Shown piece by piece: positions 1 to 6,062 of a stretch of 9,532 bases of DNA (position 1 is the stretch's first letter; each line of letters opens with the position of its first letter). This stretch comes from an uncultured Lachnospiraceae bacterium (GTDB taxonomy: Bacteria; Bacillota; Clostridia; Lachnospirales; Lachnospiraceae), in contig CADCQV010000244.1 in NCBI GenBank assembly GCA_902803625.1, forward strand, positions 1 to 9,532, read 5' to 3'. The position numbers and the translations under genes were made by a program. The notes below the pieces were generated by a model, which saw nothing but the letters and a program-made list of their open reading frames with translations, was not told where the DNA came from and did no database searches.

Positions 1-21
1 GAGGGCGCAGCCCGAAGAATC
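1..21 (+). repeat. Truncated copy of the dispersed palindromic repeat
   Basis: The window opens inside a member of the repeat family also present at 3649-3670, 5634-5775, 8384-8408 and 8475-8499. What is visible is GAG, then GGCGCAGCCC, then GAAGAATC. The GAG start and GAAGAATC end match the other copies, while the centre differs (GGCGCAGCCC instead of CGAAGC). The same GAGCGCAGCCC-type centre appears in inverse orientation at the right end of the 5634-5775 element. The left ATTCT arm would lie just outside the window, so this copy is inferred to be complete only if that arm is there. Confidence 0.55.
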
Positions 22-58
22 TTTTGTAAAGAGAAAAAGATTGTTTTTAATTTAGTAC

Positions 59-86
59 TTGCCATTTACTATCATTGATGTATAAT
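59..86 (+). promoter_or_regulatory. Near-consensus sigma-A promoter
   Basis: A -35 hexamer TTGCCA (59-64, 5 of 6 consensus) and a perfect -10 TATAAT (81-86) are separated by 16 bp. Transcription would start near 93. This is the best canonical promoter in the window. The next credible start codon is at 418, so it would give a leader of about 325 nt. The -35 lies inside one arm of an inverted repeat (54-67 with 198-211). Confidence 0.65.
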
Positions 87-92
87 TCATTT

Positions 93-417
93 CACGGGTC
101 GGCTGACGAATCACATTTCTTCGGATGCGGAGAGGGGGTCAGCTATACTGCGGCGAAGGTCGTTTCATTCCGGTTTCCGGAAATTTTCCAAATGAACAAA
201 TGGCGAGTACTTTTTCTTTATCTTATTATCGGCATTTCCATGAAGAATCTTAACTTCTTAATGATCTGATCACTGCAGGATGCATCCAGTCAGTCCTTCC
301 CAAAATCTTTATGAGGGTAACCGGGGTCTATGCAGCTTTACGGATATATCACACTCTTCCTTATGCGGAGCCCCGGGAAACGCGGTAATCCGCAAATCTA
401 ACCGGAAGGGGAAGAAA
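93..417 (+). other. Long untranslated leader, possibly structured
   Basis: No convincing protein is encoded here; the short open frames lack ribosome binding sites and have no recognisable composition. Visible structure includes a stem GGCTGAC (101-107) with GTCAGCT (138-144), and inside it a small C(TTCG)G hairpin (119-124). Further on are CCGG-TTT-CCGG (170-180) and a TGCGGA/TCCGCA stem (364-369 with 389-394) that ends just before the ribosome binding site of the 418 gene. I compared it mentally with c-di-AMP, c-di-GMP, glycine, TPP, SAM, cobalamin and T-box motifs and found no match. It may be a leader RNA or simply spacer. Confidence 0.35.
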
Positions 418-648
418 ATGAATAATAATGGTAGTGTTCATAGCAGTAAACTAAACCTGCTGTCCACCCTGAGCTATTACGCGAACAACGGGATCAGGCT
501 TTTCGTCCAGAACGAGCCCCTGTCTCCCGAGCAGACCGTTAGGACAGTGATGGAAAGCGGGAAAAGCTATATGGCAGATTATGTCGAAGACGACAGAGGT
601 CTTCTGTCTGAGATCAGGTTTGACAGGGTAGATGATATTCCGGACTAA
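418..648 (+). CDS. Small uncharacterised protein (76 aa)
   Basis: I do not recognise this protein. The start at ATG 418 is chosen because AAGGGG (406-411) lies 6 nt upstream. The frame stays open back to an ATG at 280, but that one has no ribosome binding site and the extra 46 residues look like translated leader. The product is soluble and has no signal peptide, membrane segment or cysteine. It opens with an Asn/Ser-rich stretch, has a central amphipathic part (LSYYANNGIRLFV) and a C-terminal half rich in Asp and Glu (MADYVEDDRGLLSEIRFD). The pattern of a short helix followed by acidic strands suggests a small folded domain. It stands alone between the leader and a large hairpin, so it is probably its own transcription unit. 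Confidence 0.72.
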   Translation: MNNNGSVHSSKLNLLSTLSYYANNGIRLFVQNEPLSPEQTVRTVMESGKSYMADYVEDDRGLLSEIRFDRVDDIPD

Positions 649-661
649 GCCCTGATACGGG

Positions 662-726
662 ACAGCCCTTTGTACTTCTTATATCCACAGGCGCCCCAAA
701 TGCTGATGTCTTGTACAGAGGGCTGT
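662..726 (+). other. Long-looped stem, possible terminator or operator
   Basis: ACAGCCCTTTGTAC (662-675) and GTACAGAGGGCTGT (713-726) pair along all 14 positions with a single G-U wobble. They enclose a 37-nt loop and are followed by three more T residues. The stem lies 13 nt after the stop of the 76-aa gene and runs into the promoter of the GH18 gene. A terminator for the upstream gene is possible, but the long loop and the short T run are unusual. Binding of a regulator to an inverted operator next to the promoter is the alternative. Confidence 0.45.
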
Positions 727-752
727 TTTACAAAAGATGATTGTGATACAAT
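727..752 (+). promoter_or_regulatory. Extended -10 promoter directly before the GH18 gene
   Basis: TGA followed by TACAAT (744-752) is an extended -10 (TGn-TACAAT). The only -35-like hexamer, TTTACA (727-732, 5 of 6), sits 14 bp away, which is short, but an extended -10 needs little -35 help. Transcription would begin near 759, right at the ATG at 760. Confidence 0.5.
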
Positions 753-759
753 ACAACCT

Positions 760-2595
760 ATGAGATTAGACGACAAGGATTTTGACGATCTTGAAATAGA
801 AGATATAGAAACAGTTAAAAAAAGGGTTGAACGCAGGAACAGAAAGGGAAAAAGGAGGGGCCGGGGAGGAACCGCACTGGTTCGTATACTCTTCCCGGTT
901 ATTCTGGGGCTTTTGCTTCTCACCGGAATATTTCTGATATTCGTAAGAGGCTCTCAGGATGATCTGAACGGTGTGAAGGTTAATGCCGATATTGCTTCAC
1001 TTTTCGGGGGTCTGGAAGCAAATGAGGCCGGGATCATACTTAATGACCGCTATGAAACGGAGTACAAAGCCTATCTGGAGGGAAGCAGAGTATTCCTGCC
1101 TTATGACTATACACGCTCAGAACTGAATGACTGGTTCTATTATGACGAAAATGAGGGGCTTGTGCTGTACACCACACCGGAGGGTACAGAAAGGACCGGG
1201 CTCGGAAGTGATGCAAAGATAATAAACGGCGTTTTCTGCCTTTCCTCGGAGCTGGTAAGGAAGTACACCGATCTGGAATACAGGGAGGAGCTTGACGCTG
1301 AAGCGCCCTATGTCTACATCAGGAATTCCCGGGACAGGTACTCCGCGGCGGAGACTGCCAAAAAAGCGGCTCTTTACCTTGGTGAAGACAGGAAGAGCGA
1401 TGTGCTTTCCATTCTGGAAAAGAATGAGCATGTCAGGGTGATCGACGCCGGCAGCGAATTTTCAAGAGTACAGGCAGCAGACGGTCTCACCGGGTATGTG
1501 CTTAATAAGAGCCTGGACGGCTATACGGATGAAGAGGACAGCGCGCCGGGGAATGTGCCGGAAATGGAATTCCCCTCAACCCATTTCAATCAGAAGATCA
1601 TACTCGGCTGGCATCAGGTCATGAATAAGGATGCCAATCAGGGTGTTTATGATATCCTGATCAAAGATTCGTCCATAAACGTTCTTTCACCGACCTGGTA
1701 CAGTCTCAAGGATACGGAAGGCGGGATAACGGATCTTTCATCGGGAGAATATGTGAAGGCAGCTCACGAAGCCGGAAAGCAGGTGTGGCCTGTTATCGAC
1801 AATTTCAACTGCACGGACTTCAAATCGGAAAGCGGTTCCTTTGATGTTCTGAGTAATAGCTCGAAAAGACAGGTTCTGACAGAGACACTTGTAAGCAGTG
1901 TAAAAGAATGCGGAGCGGACGGTATCAATGTGGACTTCGAGAGACTGTCCGGAGAAACGGGCGTTTCCTTTGCCCAGTTTATAAAGGAGCTTTCCGTGGC
2001 TTCACATGATGCGGGACTTATCCTGTCGGTAGACAATTACGTTCCTGAAGCTCATTCCATGCATTATTACAGGGGAGTTCAGGGACGTGTATGTGACTAT
2101 GTCGTGATCATGGGCTATGATGAATACAACGCGGCTTCTTCCGAGGCAGGGCCGGTGGCCTCCCTTGATTTTGTGGAGAAGGGCATAGAGAAAACGCTGC
2201 AGGAGGTGGATGCCGCAAAGGTGATAAACGGACTTCCCTTCTACAGCCGGGTATGGGAAACGAAGAACGGAGCTGTGGAGGGTACTCACGCCGCTCCGAT
2301 GAAGGAGGCTTCGGAGCTCCTTTCGTCTCACGGTGTGACCCCGTCATGGGATGACGGTGCCGGCTGTAATTACGGAGAGTATGAGAGCGACGGTGCCCTT
2401 GTCAGGATATGGCTGGAGGATGAAGAATCAATGAACGCGAAGCTCAGTATAATGGACGGCTATCATCTGGCGGGTGCGGCCTTCTGGAAGCTGGGGCTTG
2501 AGGATGAGTCGGTGTGGGATGATATAGCAGCCTATGCAGCAAACAGTGCGGATACTGCAGATGCTGCAGGTGATCAGGACGGAGCCTCCGAATGA
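760..2595 (+). CDS. Membrane-anchored GH18 family glycosidase-like protein
   Basis: This 611-aa protein probably acts on wall glycans outside the membrane, like spore and wall GH18 proteins of the YaaH/SleL type. It has a charged cytoplasmic N-terminus (residues 1-38, with Lys/Arg run at 20-37) and one membrane segment (about 39-62). Next come a region resembling a copper-amine-oxidase N-terminal-like wall module (about 85-185) and an SH3-like stretch (about 210-255). The C-terminal GH18 barrel runs from about 277 to 590. The catalytic motif DGINVDFE is intact, with the likely acid Glu at 394, and the later MGYDEYN (451-457) fits the family. ATG 760 is chosen because it begins the charged tail directly before the membrane segment. 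No ribosome binding site precedes it, and a TTG at 670 has none either. The substrate is not deducible. Its stop overlaps the next start by 4 nt, so it heads the operon. Confidence 0.88.
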   Translation: MRLDDKDFDDLEIEDIETVKKRVERRNRKGKRRGRGGTALVRILFPVILGLLLLTGIFLIFVRGSQDDLNGVKVNADIASLFGGLEANEAGIILNDRYETEYKAYLEGSRVFLPYDYTRSELNDWFYYDENEGLVLYTTPEGTERTGLGSDAKIINGVFCLSSELVRKYTDLEYREELDAEAPYVYIRNSRDRYSAAETAKKAALYLGEDRKSDVLSILEKNEHVRVIDAGSEFSRVQAADGLTGYVLNKSLDGYTDEEDSAPGNVPEMEFPSTHFNQKIILGWHQVMNKDANQGVYDILIKDSSINVLSPTWYSLKDTEGGITDLSSGEYVKAAHEAGKQVWPVIDNFNCTDFKSESGSFDVLSNSSKRQVLTETLVSSVKECGADGINVDFERLSGETGVSFAQFIKELSVASHDAGLILSVDNYVPEAHSMHYYRGVQGRVCDYVVIMGYDEYNAASSEAGPVASLDFVEKGIEKTLQEVDAAKVINGLPFYSRVWETKNGAVEGTHAAPMKEASELLSSHGVTPSWDDGAGCNYGEYESDGALVRIWLEDEESMNAKLSIMDGYHLAGAAFWKLGLEDESVWDDIAAYAANSADTADAAGDQDGASE

Positions 2596-3650
2596 TGGAA
2601 ACCAGAGTTATCAGAGCCTGGGGGGATGAGGAGCGTGACCGGAGCCTCATGGAAGAGGCAGGCAGGCTTATCAGGGAAGGAGAGCTGGTGGCTATCCCCA
2701 CGGAAACCGTTTATGGTCTTGCGGGAGATGCCCTGAATCCGGCCTCTGCGAAAAAGATATACGAGGCCAAGGGCAGACCCTCCGATAATCCGCTGATCGT
2801 ACACATAGCCGAGCTGGATTCCCTAGGCAGCATTACCAGGGAGATCCCGGAAAAGGCTGAAATCCTCATACGGGAATTCTGGCCGGGACCCCTTACACTT
2901 ATCTTTAAGAAAAGCAGTGCTGTTCCCCGGGAAACCACAGGGGGATTGGATACGGTGGCGGTCAGAATGCCGGTAAACCGTATCGCCGCTGAATTCATTC
3001 GGGCTTCCGGAGGATATATAGCAGCGCCCAGCGCCAATGCCTCGGGCAGACCGAGCTGCACCACGGCGGAGCATGTTTATGAGGATATGAAGGGAAAGAT
3101 TCCCTTGATCATAGACGGTGGGGAGGTAGGCATAGGGCTTGAGTCCACCATAGTGGATCTTTCCGGTGACAGACCCTGTCTTCTCCGTCCCGGGTATATC
3201 AGCTTAAATAGGCTCATGGAAAAGATCGGTGAGGTTGATACGGATCCGTCCATTGAGGGTGTAATGGATGAAAATGCCCATCCAAAGGCACCGGGGATGA
3301 AGTATAAGCATTATGCCCCGAAGGGCGAGCTGTACATAGTAAAGGGGGATCCGGACAGAGTCAGGGAGAGGATAAATTCTCTCTGTCTGGAGGGAACAAA
3401 GAAGGGTCTGAGAACTGCGGTTCTGTCTTCCGATGAGACAGTAAATGATTACAGGGCGGACATTGTCAGGTCCTTAGGCTCCAGGCAGGATGAAGAGAGC
3501 ATAGCGAGGAATCTCTTCAAGGTCCTGCGGGATATGGATGACGAGGGAGCGGATCTTATCTATACAGAGGAATTTAACACCGCTGATATGGGGATGGCCA
3601 TAATGAACCGGCTTATCCGTGCAGCGGGACATAGGATAATTGAATGTTAA
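2592..3650 (+). CDS. tsaC: L-threonylcarbamoyladenylate synthase (Sua5/YwlC type)
   Basis: The enzyme makes threonylcarbamoyl-AMP from threonine, bicarbonate and ATP, the first step in the t6A modification of ANN-decoding tRNAs. Its 352 aa hold the YrdC-like domain (about 13-205) and the C-terminal Sua5 domain (about 235-350), so it is the long Sua5/YwlC form rather than the short TsaC. Visible family motifs are PTETVYGL (36-43), KGRPSDNPL (60-68), WPGPLT (97-102), RMP (125-127), APSAN (145-149) and STIVD (185-189). RPGYI (199-203) precedes the linker, and APGMKYKHYAPKGEL (233-247) marks the interdomain Sua5 signature. The start overlaps the previous stop (ATGA); a second ATG follows immediately. 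GGAG in the end of the upstream gene can serve as its ribosome binding site. Linkage of this gene to rpiB is also known from Bacillus (ywlC and ywlF). Confidence 0.96.
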   Translation: MMETRVIRAWGDEERDRSLMEEAGRLIREGELVAIPTETVYGLAGDALNPASAKKIYEAKGRPSDNPLIVHIAELDSLGSITREIPEKAEILIREFWPGPLTLIFKKSSAVPRETTGGLDTVAVRMPVNRIAAEFIRASGGYIAAPSANASGRPSCTTAEHVYEDMKGKIPLIIDGGEVGIGLESTIVDLSGDRPCLLRPGYISLNRLMEKIGEVDTDPSIEGVMDENAHPKAPGMKYKHYAPKGELYIVKGDPDRVRERINSLCLEGTKKGLRTAVLSSDETVNDYRADIVRSLGSRQDEESIARNLFKVLRDMDDEGADLIYTEEFNTADMGMAIMNRLIRAAGHRIIEC

Positions 3651-3670
3651 CCTGAGCGAAGCGAAGGATC
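3649..3670 (+). repeat. Dispersed palindromic repeat, variant copy
   Basis: AACCT, then GAGCGAAGCGA, then AGGAT lies directly on the stop codon of the tsaC gene and upstream of the rpiB ribosome binding site. Compared with the ATTCT/AGAAT arms of the other copies, it has T to C on the left and A to G on the right at paired positions, so that pair is kept. A second left-arm base (T to A) is unpaired. Confidence 0.6.
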
Positions 3671-3693
3671 TTTATAATGAAAGGAGCATCAAA

Positions 3694-4131
3694 ATGACGG
3701 TAGCAATAGGAAGTGACCATGGCGGATACGATCTGAAGGAGTATATAAAGAAGCATCTGGAGGAGCAGAATATTTCCGTAATAGACAAGGGCTGCTATGA
3801 TAAAGAGTCCTGCGATTATCCCATATACGGGCATGCAGTGGCTCATTCGGTTGCCGACGGTGAAGCGGAAAGAGGAATAGTGATCTGTACCACCGGTATC
3901 GGCATATCGATCGCGGCGAATAAGGTTAAGGGCATAAGAGCCGCACTCTGCACGAATGAGCTTATGGCAAAGATGACGAGACTCCATAATGATGCCAATG
4001 TACTGGCACTCGGAGCCAATATTGTGGGACCCGGGCTGGCAGCCGCCATTACCGACACCTTCTTAAATGAGGATTTTTCAGAAGGTGAGCGGCATATCCG
4101 CCGTATCAGGGAGATGGAAGAAGGTATCTGA
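3694..4131 (+). CDS. rpiB: Ribose-5-phosphate isomerase B
   Basis: The enzyme interconverts ribose 5-phosphate and ribulose 5-phosphate in the non-oxidative pentose phosphate pathway; it is cytosolic and works as a dimer or tetramer. Its 145 aa match the family's usual length. GSDHGGYDLKE (6-16) holds the Asp-His pair at 8-9, ICTTGIGISIAANK (64-77) holds the catalytic Cys65, and HNDANVLALGA (98-108) holds the conserved His. The residue after the Cys is Thr where CGTGIG is usual. ATG 3694 is chosen because AAGGAG (3681-3686) lies 7 nt upstream; the frame also opens at 3640, inside the tsaC gene, but that start would translate the repeat. The gene is 43 nt from tsaC and 2 nt from the next gene. 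LacA/LacB-type sugar isomerases are related, but the Cys65 motif favours RpiB. Confidence 0.93.
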   Translation: MTVAIGSDHGGYDLKEYIKKHLEEQNISVIDKGCYDKESCDYPIYGHAVAHSVADGEAERGIVICTTGIGISIAANKVKGIRAALCTNELMAKMTRLHNDANVLALGANIVGPGLAAAITDTFLNEDFSEGERHIRRIREMEEGI

Positions 4132-4133
4132 AT

Positions 4134-5537
4134 TTGAGATTCCCTAAAGCATTGAAAAACCTCATATTATCGTCGATAGCCCTCACCCTTGTCTTTTCTG
4201 CAGCCTTAGGAGGGCTTTCACTCGTTTACGCCGAGAAGTCAACCTCGGAAAAGCTGGAGGAAGCCAAGAAGACCGAGGAGGAGACAGAGGACAGACTGGA
4301 TGAAACCGAAGACAGGCTGGATGACCTAAAGGACACCCAGAGTGAATTAAAGAATAATCTTTCGGATCTCAATAATAAGCTTGAGAACGTATCGGACAAG
4401 CTCGGGGATATAGAAGAGGATATCCGGGAAAAGGAAGAGGAGATCGATGAAGCCTCTGCTGCTCTGGAAGAGGCCGAGGAAGAGGCGAAAAAGCAGTATA
4501 AATATATAAAGGCCAGGATACGTACCCAGTATGAGAAGGGGAAGGAAAGCTATCTGGAGCTCTTTTTCCAGACCTCGAATTTCAGTGATTTCCTGAACCG
4601 GGCGGAATATATTTCCAGGGTCAATCAGTATGACCATGAAATGCTGGAGCATTATAAGGAGCAGATCAGCGAAATAAAGAAGCAGAAGGCTGAGCTTGAA
4701 AAGGAGAAGACCGAGCTTGATTCTCTCCGTGAGGATGCCGCTGCAGAGCAGAACAGGGTTCAGGAGCTGGTTGACAATACCAGAAACTCCATTACCGCCT
4801 ATGCAGGAGAGATTTCCGTTGCGGAGGCGGAGGCTCTTGCCTATGAGGCAAAGCTTATTGCGGCCAGAAATACTGTCAGTGCGCTGAAGGAGCAGCTGAA
4901 AAAGGAAGAAGAGCTGGCAAGGCTGTCCGAAAAGATGAAGAAACGTTCCCTGGACGAGGTGACTATAGGTGCAGGGGAAGAGGATATGCTGGCAGCGCTT
5001 ATACAGTGCGAGGCAGGCGGAGAGCCCTGGGCCGGAAAGGTGGCAGTGGGAGCAGTTGTTATGAACCGTGTAATGAGCGGTGCCTTCCCAAATACCATTA
5101 CCGGGGTTATCTACCAGTCGGGGCAGTTTGAGCCGGTTACCAGCGGACGTTTTGCGATAGTCCTCTCCCAGGGGGCGAATGCCGAATGCTATAAGGCTGC
5201 GCGTGCTGCTATGAACGGCGAAAATAATATAGGTGAATGTCTGTTCTTCCGGACTATAGTTCCGGGGATCAAGGGTACCATAATCGGACATCATGTATTC
5301 TATCTCTACTGGACCGGCAAGTACTCAGGCTACGGAACAGCGGACGAAACTCTTGAAAATGCGAAGAAACCCGAAGATTCCGATGAGGAAGAGGAAGAGG
5401 AATATACGGAAGAAGAATCGGATGAAGAGGATGTTTCCGTAGATGAGGAAGAGCCTGAAGAGCAGCCTGAGGAGCAGCAGGAGGAAGAAACAAATGATGA
5501 TGAAGGCGGGGAAGCTGTAGAGGAAAATGACGCCTGA
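4134..5537 (+). CDS. Secreted coiled-coil SleB-type cell wall hydrolase
   Basis: This 467-aa protein probably cleaves peptidoglycan outside the membrane. It begins with a signal peptide (hydrophobic core about 10-30, likely cut after VYA at 33). A long charged coiled coil follows (about 35-270), resembling the N-terminal part of CwlO/PcsB-type hydrolases. A Hydrolase_2/SleB domain spans about 283-393: the stretch from CEAGGEPWAGKVAVGAVVMN carries the likely catalytic Glu293, and FFRT and GHHVFY follow. The last 55 or so residues are almost only Glu and Asp, with a few Gln, Pro and Ser. The start is TTG 4134, 2 nt after the rpiB stop, with AGAAGG about 9 nt upstream; no ATG fits the signal peptide. 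SleB enzymes usually cut cortex as lytic transglycosylases, but the coiled coil suggests a vegetative wall role held inactive until partnered. That role is inferred. Confidence 0.88.
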   Translation: MRFPKALKNLILSSIALTLVFSAALGGLSLVYAEKSTSEKLEEAKKTEEETEDRLDETEDRLDDLKDTQSELKNNLSDLNNKLENVSDKLGDIEEDIREKEEEIDEASAALEEAEEEAKKQYKYIKARIRTQYEKGKESYLELFFQTSNFSDFLNRAEYISRVNQYDHEMLEHYKEQISEIKKQKAELEKEKTELDSLREDAAAEQNRVQELVDNTRNSITAYAGEISVAEAEALAYEAKLIAARNTVSALKEQLKKEEELARLSEKMKKRSLDEVTIGAGEEDMLAALIQCEAGGEPWAGKVAVGAVVMNRVMSGAFPNTITGVIYQSGQFEPVTSGRFAIVLSQGANAECYKAARAAMNGENNIGECLFFRTIVPGIKGTIIGHHVFYLYWTGKYSGYGTADETLENAKKPEDSDEEEEEEYTEEESDEEDVSVDEEEPEEQPEEQQEEETNDDEGGEAVEENDA

Positions 5538-5539
5538 GT

Positions 5540-5558
5540 AAAATTTTCCGGAAATTTT
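5540..5558 (+). terminator. Weak palindrome after the wall hydrolase gene
   Basis: AAAATTTTCCGGAAATTTT is a near-perfect palindrome starting 3 nt after the stop of the SleB-type gene. The stem is AT-rich with a small CCGG centre, and the 3' arm itself supplies the T run. It may act as a weak bidirectional terminator for the GH18-to-hydrolase operon. It lacks the usual GC-rich stem. Confidence 0.3.
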
Positions 5559-5633
5559 GATCAGGAGCTGCCATCTTTGAAGCTGTATTCGTATATATCA
5601 CTGAGGGAAGATATAAAGAAATAGAGTAATGTT

Positions 5634-5775
5634 ATTCTGAGCGTAAGCGACGCATATCCCACATCGAAGATGTGGGATAAACCCCGGCGAGGGGCTGCGT
5701 GCCGGTTGTACGCGTTTAGCGCGGACCGGGTCGGGAGACGAGACGCGAAACAACAGCGGGCTGCGCTCTCAGAAT
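5634..5775. repeat. Palindrome-rich intergenic element with inverted ends
   Basis: The 142-bp element begins ATTCTGAG (5634-5641) and ends CTCAGAAT (5768-5775). These inverted ends extend outward to GTTATTCTGAG against CTCAGAATGAC with one mismatch. Inside are a perfect 11-bp hairpin TATCCCACATC-gaa-GATGTGGGATA (5655-5679) and CCCC-GGCGA-GGGG (5682-5694). A nested stem follows, CCGGT (5702-5706) with ACCGG (5725-5729) around CGCG/CGCG. The end motif is the arm of the short repeat seen elsewhere in the window. No protein is encoded, so it is non-autonomous. It ends 20 nt before the start codon of the double-glycine peptide gene and would form most of its 5' leader. Confidence 0.7.
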
Positions 5776-5795
5776 GACAGAAAGGACGTACAAAC

Positions 5796-6062
5796 ATGAG
5801 GGATGAAAAGAATAAAAGGAAGATTGATGACACAGAGCTTGAGAATGTAAGCGGTGGTATGATCATTATGAATGATCTTGTCGACAGGAAAGGAGAGAAT
5901 AACGTAAATCCGCAGAATGCCATTATGAGTGGTGATACAGGCGTGGATCCTCTGCTGCTTGGGGGAAGGAAGGCAGTAGTTGGCGGAAACAGACCTCCTG
6001 AAGTCGGTAAGGTAACGGGACAGGGAAAGGGTTTATTGAAATCCGGCGGACAGTGGGCGTGA
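5796..6062 (+). CDS. Double-glycine leader peptide precursor (88 aa)
   Basis: The N-terminus is a textbook double-glycine leader of the kind cut and exported by C39-peptidase ABC transporters. Counting back from the cleavage site after Gly21, Ile stands at -12, Glu at -8, Leu at -7, Val at -4 and Gly-Gly at -2/-1 (ELENVSGG). The predicted product is 67 aa, Gly-rich (13 Gly), basic toward the end, and free of Cys, so it is neither a lanthipeptide nor a disulfide bacteriocin. Three further Gly-Gly pairs follow at LLLGG, VVGG and KSGG. ATG 5796 has AAAGGA about 9 nt upstream. No transporter, immunity or modifying enzyme is in the window, so it is an orphan here. It may be a bacteriocin, a signal peptide or an unmodified RiPP-like product; the leader is clear, the function is not. 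Confidence 0.75.
   Translation: MRDEKNKRKIDDTELENVSGGMIIMNDLVDRKGENNVNPQNAIMSGDTGVDPLLLGGRKAVVGGNRPPEVGKVTGQGKGLLKSGGQWA

Noticed and set aside
93..160. Resemblance to a c-di-AMP (ydaO-type) riboswitch through GAATC and GTCAGCTA
   Set aside because: The pieces are too short and the GCGG-GGGA and GGGTGAATC blocks do not occur in the required order.
75..269. 64-codon open frame in the left leader
   Set aside because: Its start overlaps the -10 region of the promoter, there is no ribosome binding site and the sequence is unremarkable.
280..417. N-terminal extension of the 76-aa protein from ATG 280
   Set aside because: No ribosome binding site at 280, and the extra residues have no protein-like pattern; ATG 418 has a good site.
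670..759. Start of the GH18 protein at TTG 670
   Set aside because: It would place the promoter -10 and half of the 662-726 hairpin inside the coding region, and there is no ribosome binding site. The membrane-protein N-terminus looks natural from 760.
4347..5294. Long minus-strand open frame (315 codons) opposite the SleB-type gene
   Set aside because: It is antisense to a gene with a clear signal peptide and catalytic domain. The Leu-rich product comes from reading Glu/Lys codons backwards.
5538..5633. Promoter for the double-glycine peptide gene
   Set aside because: TATAAA at 5612-5617 is a possible -10, but no acceptable -35 lies 16-18 bp upstream, so I could not support a call.
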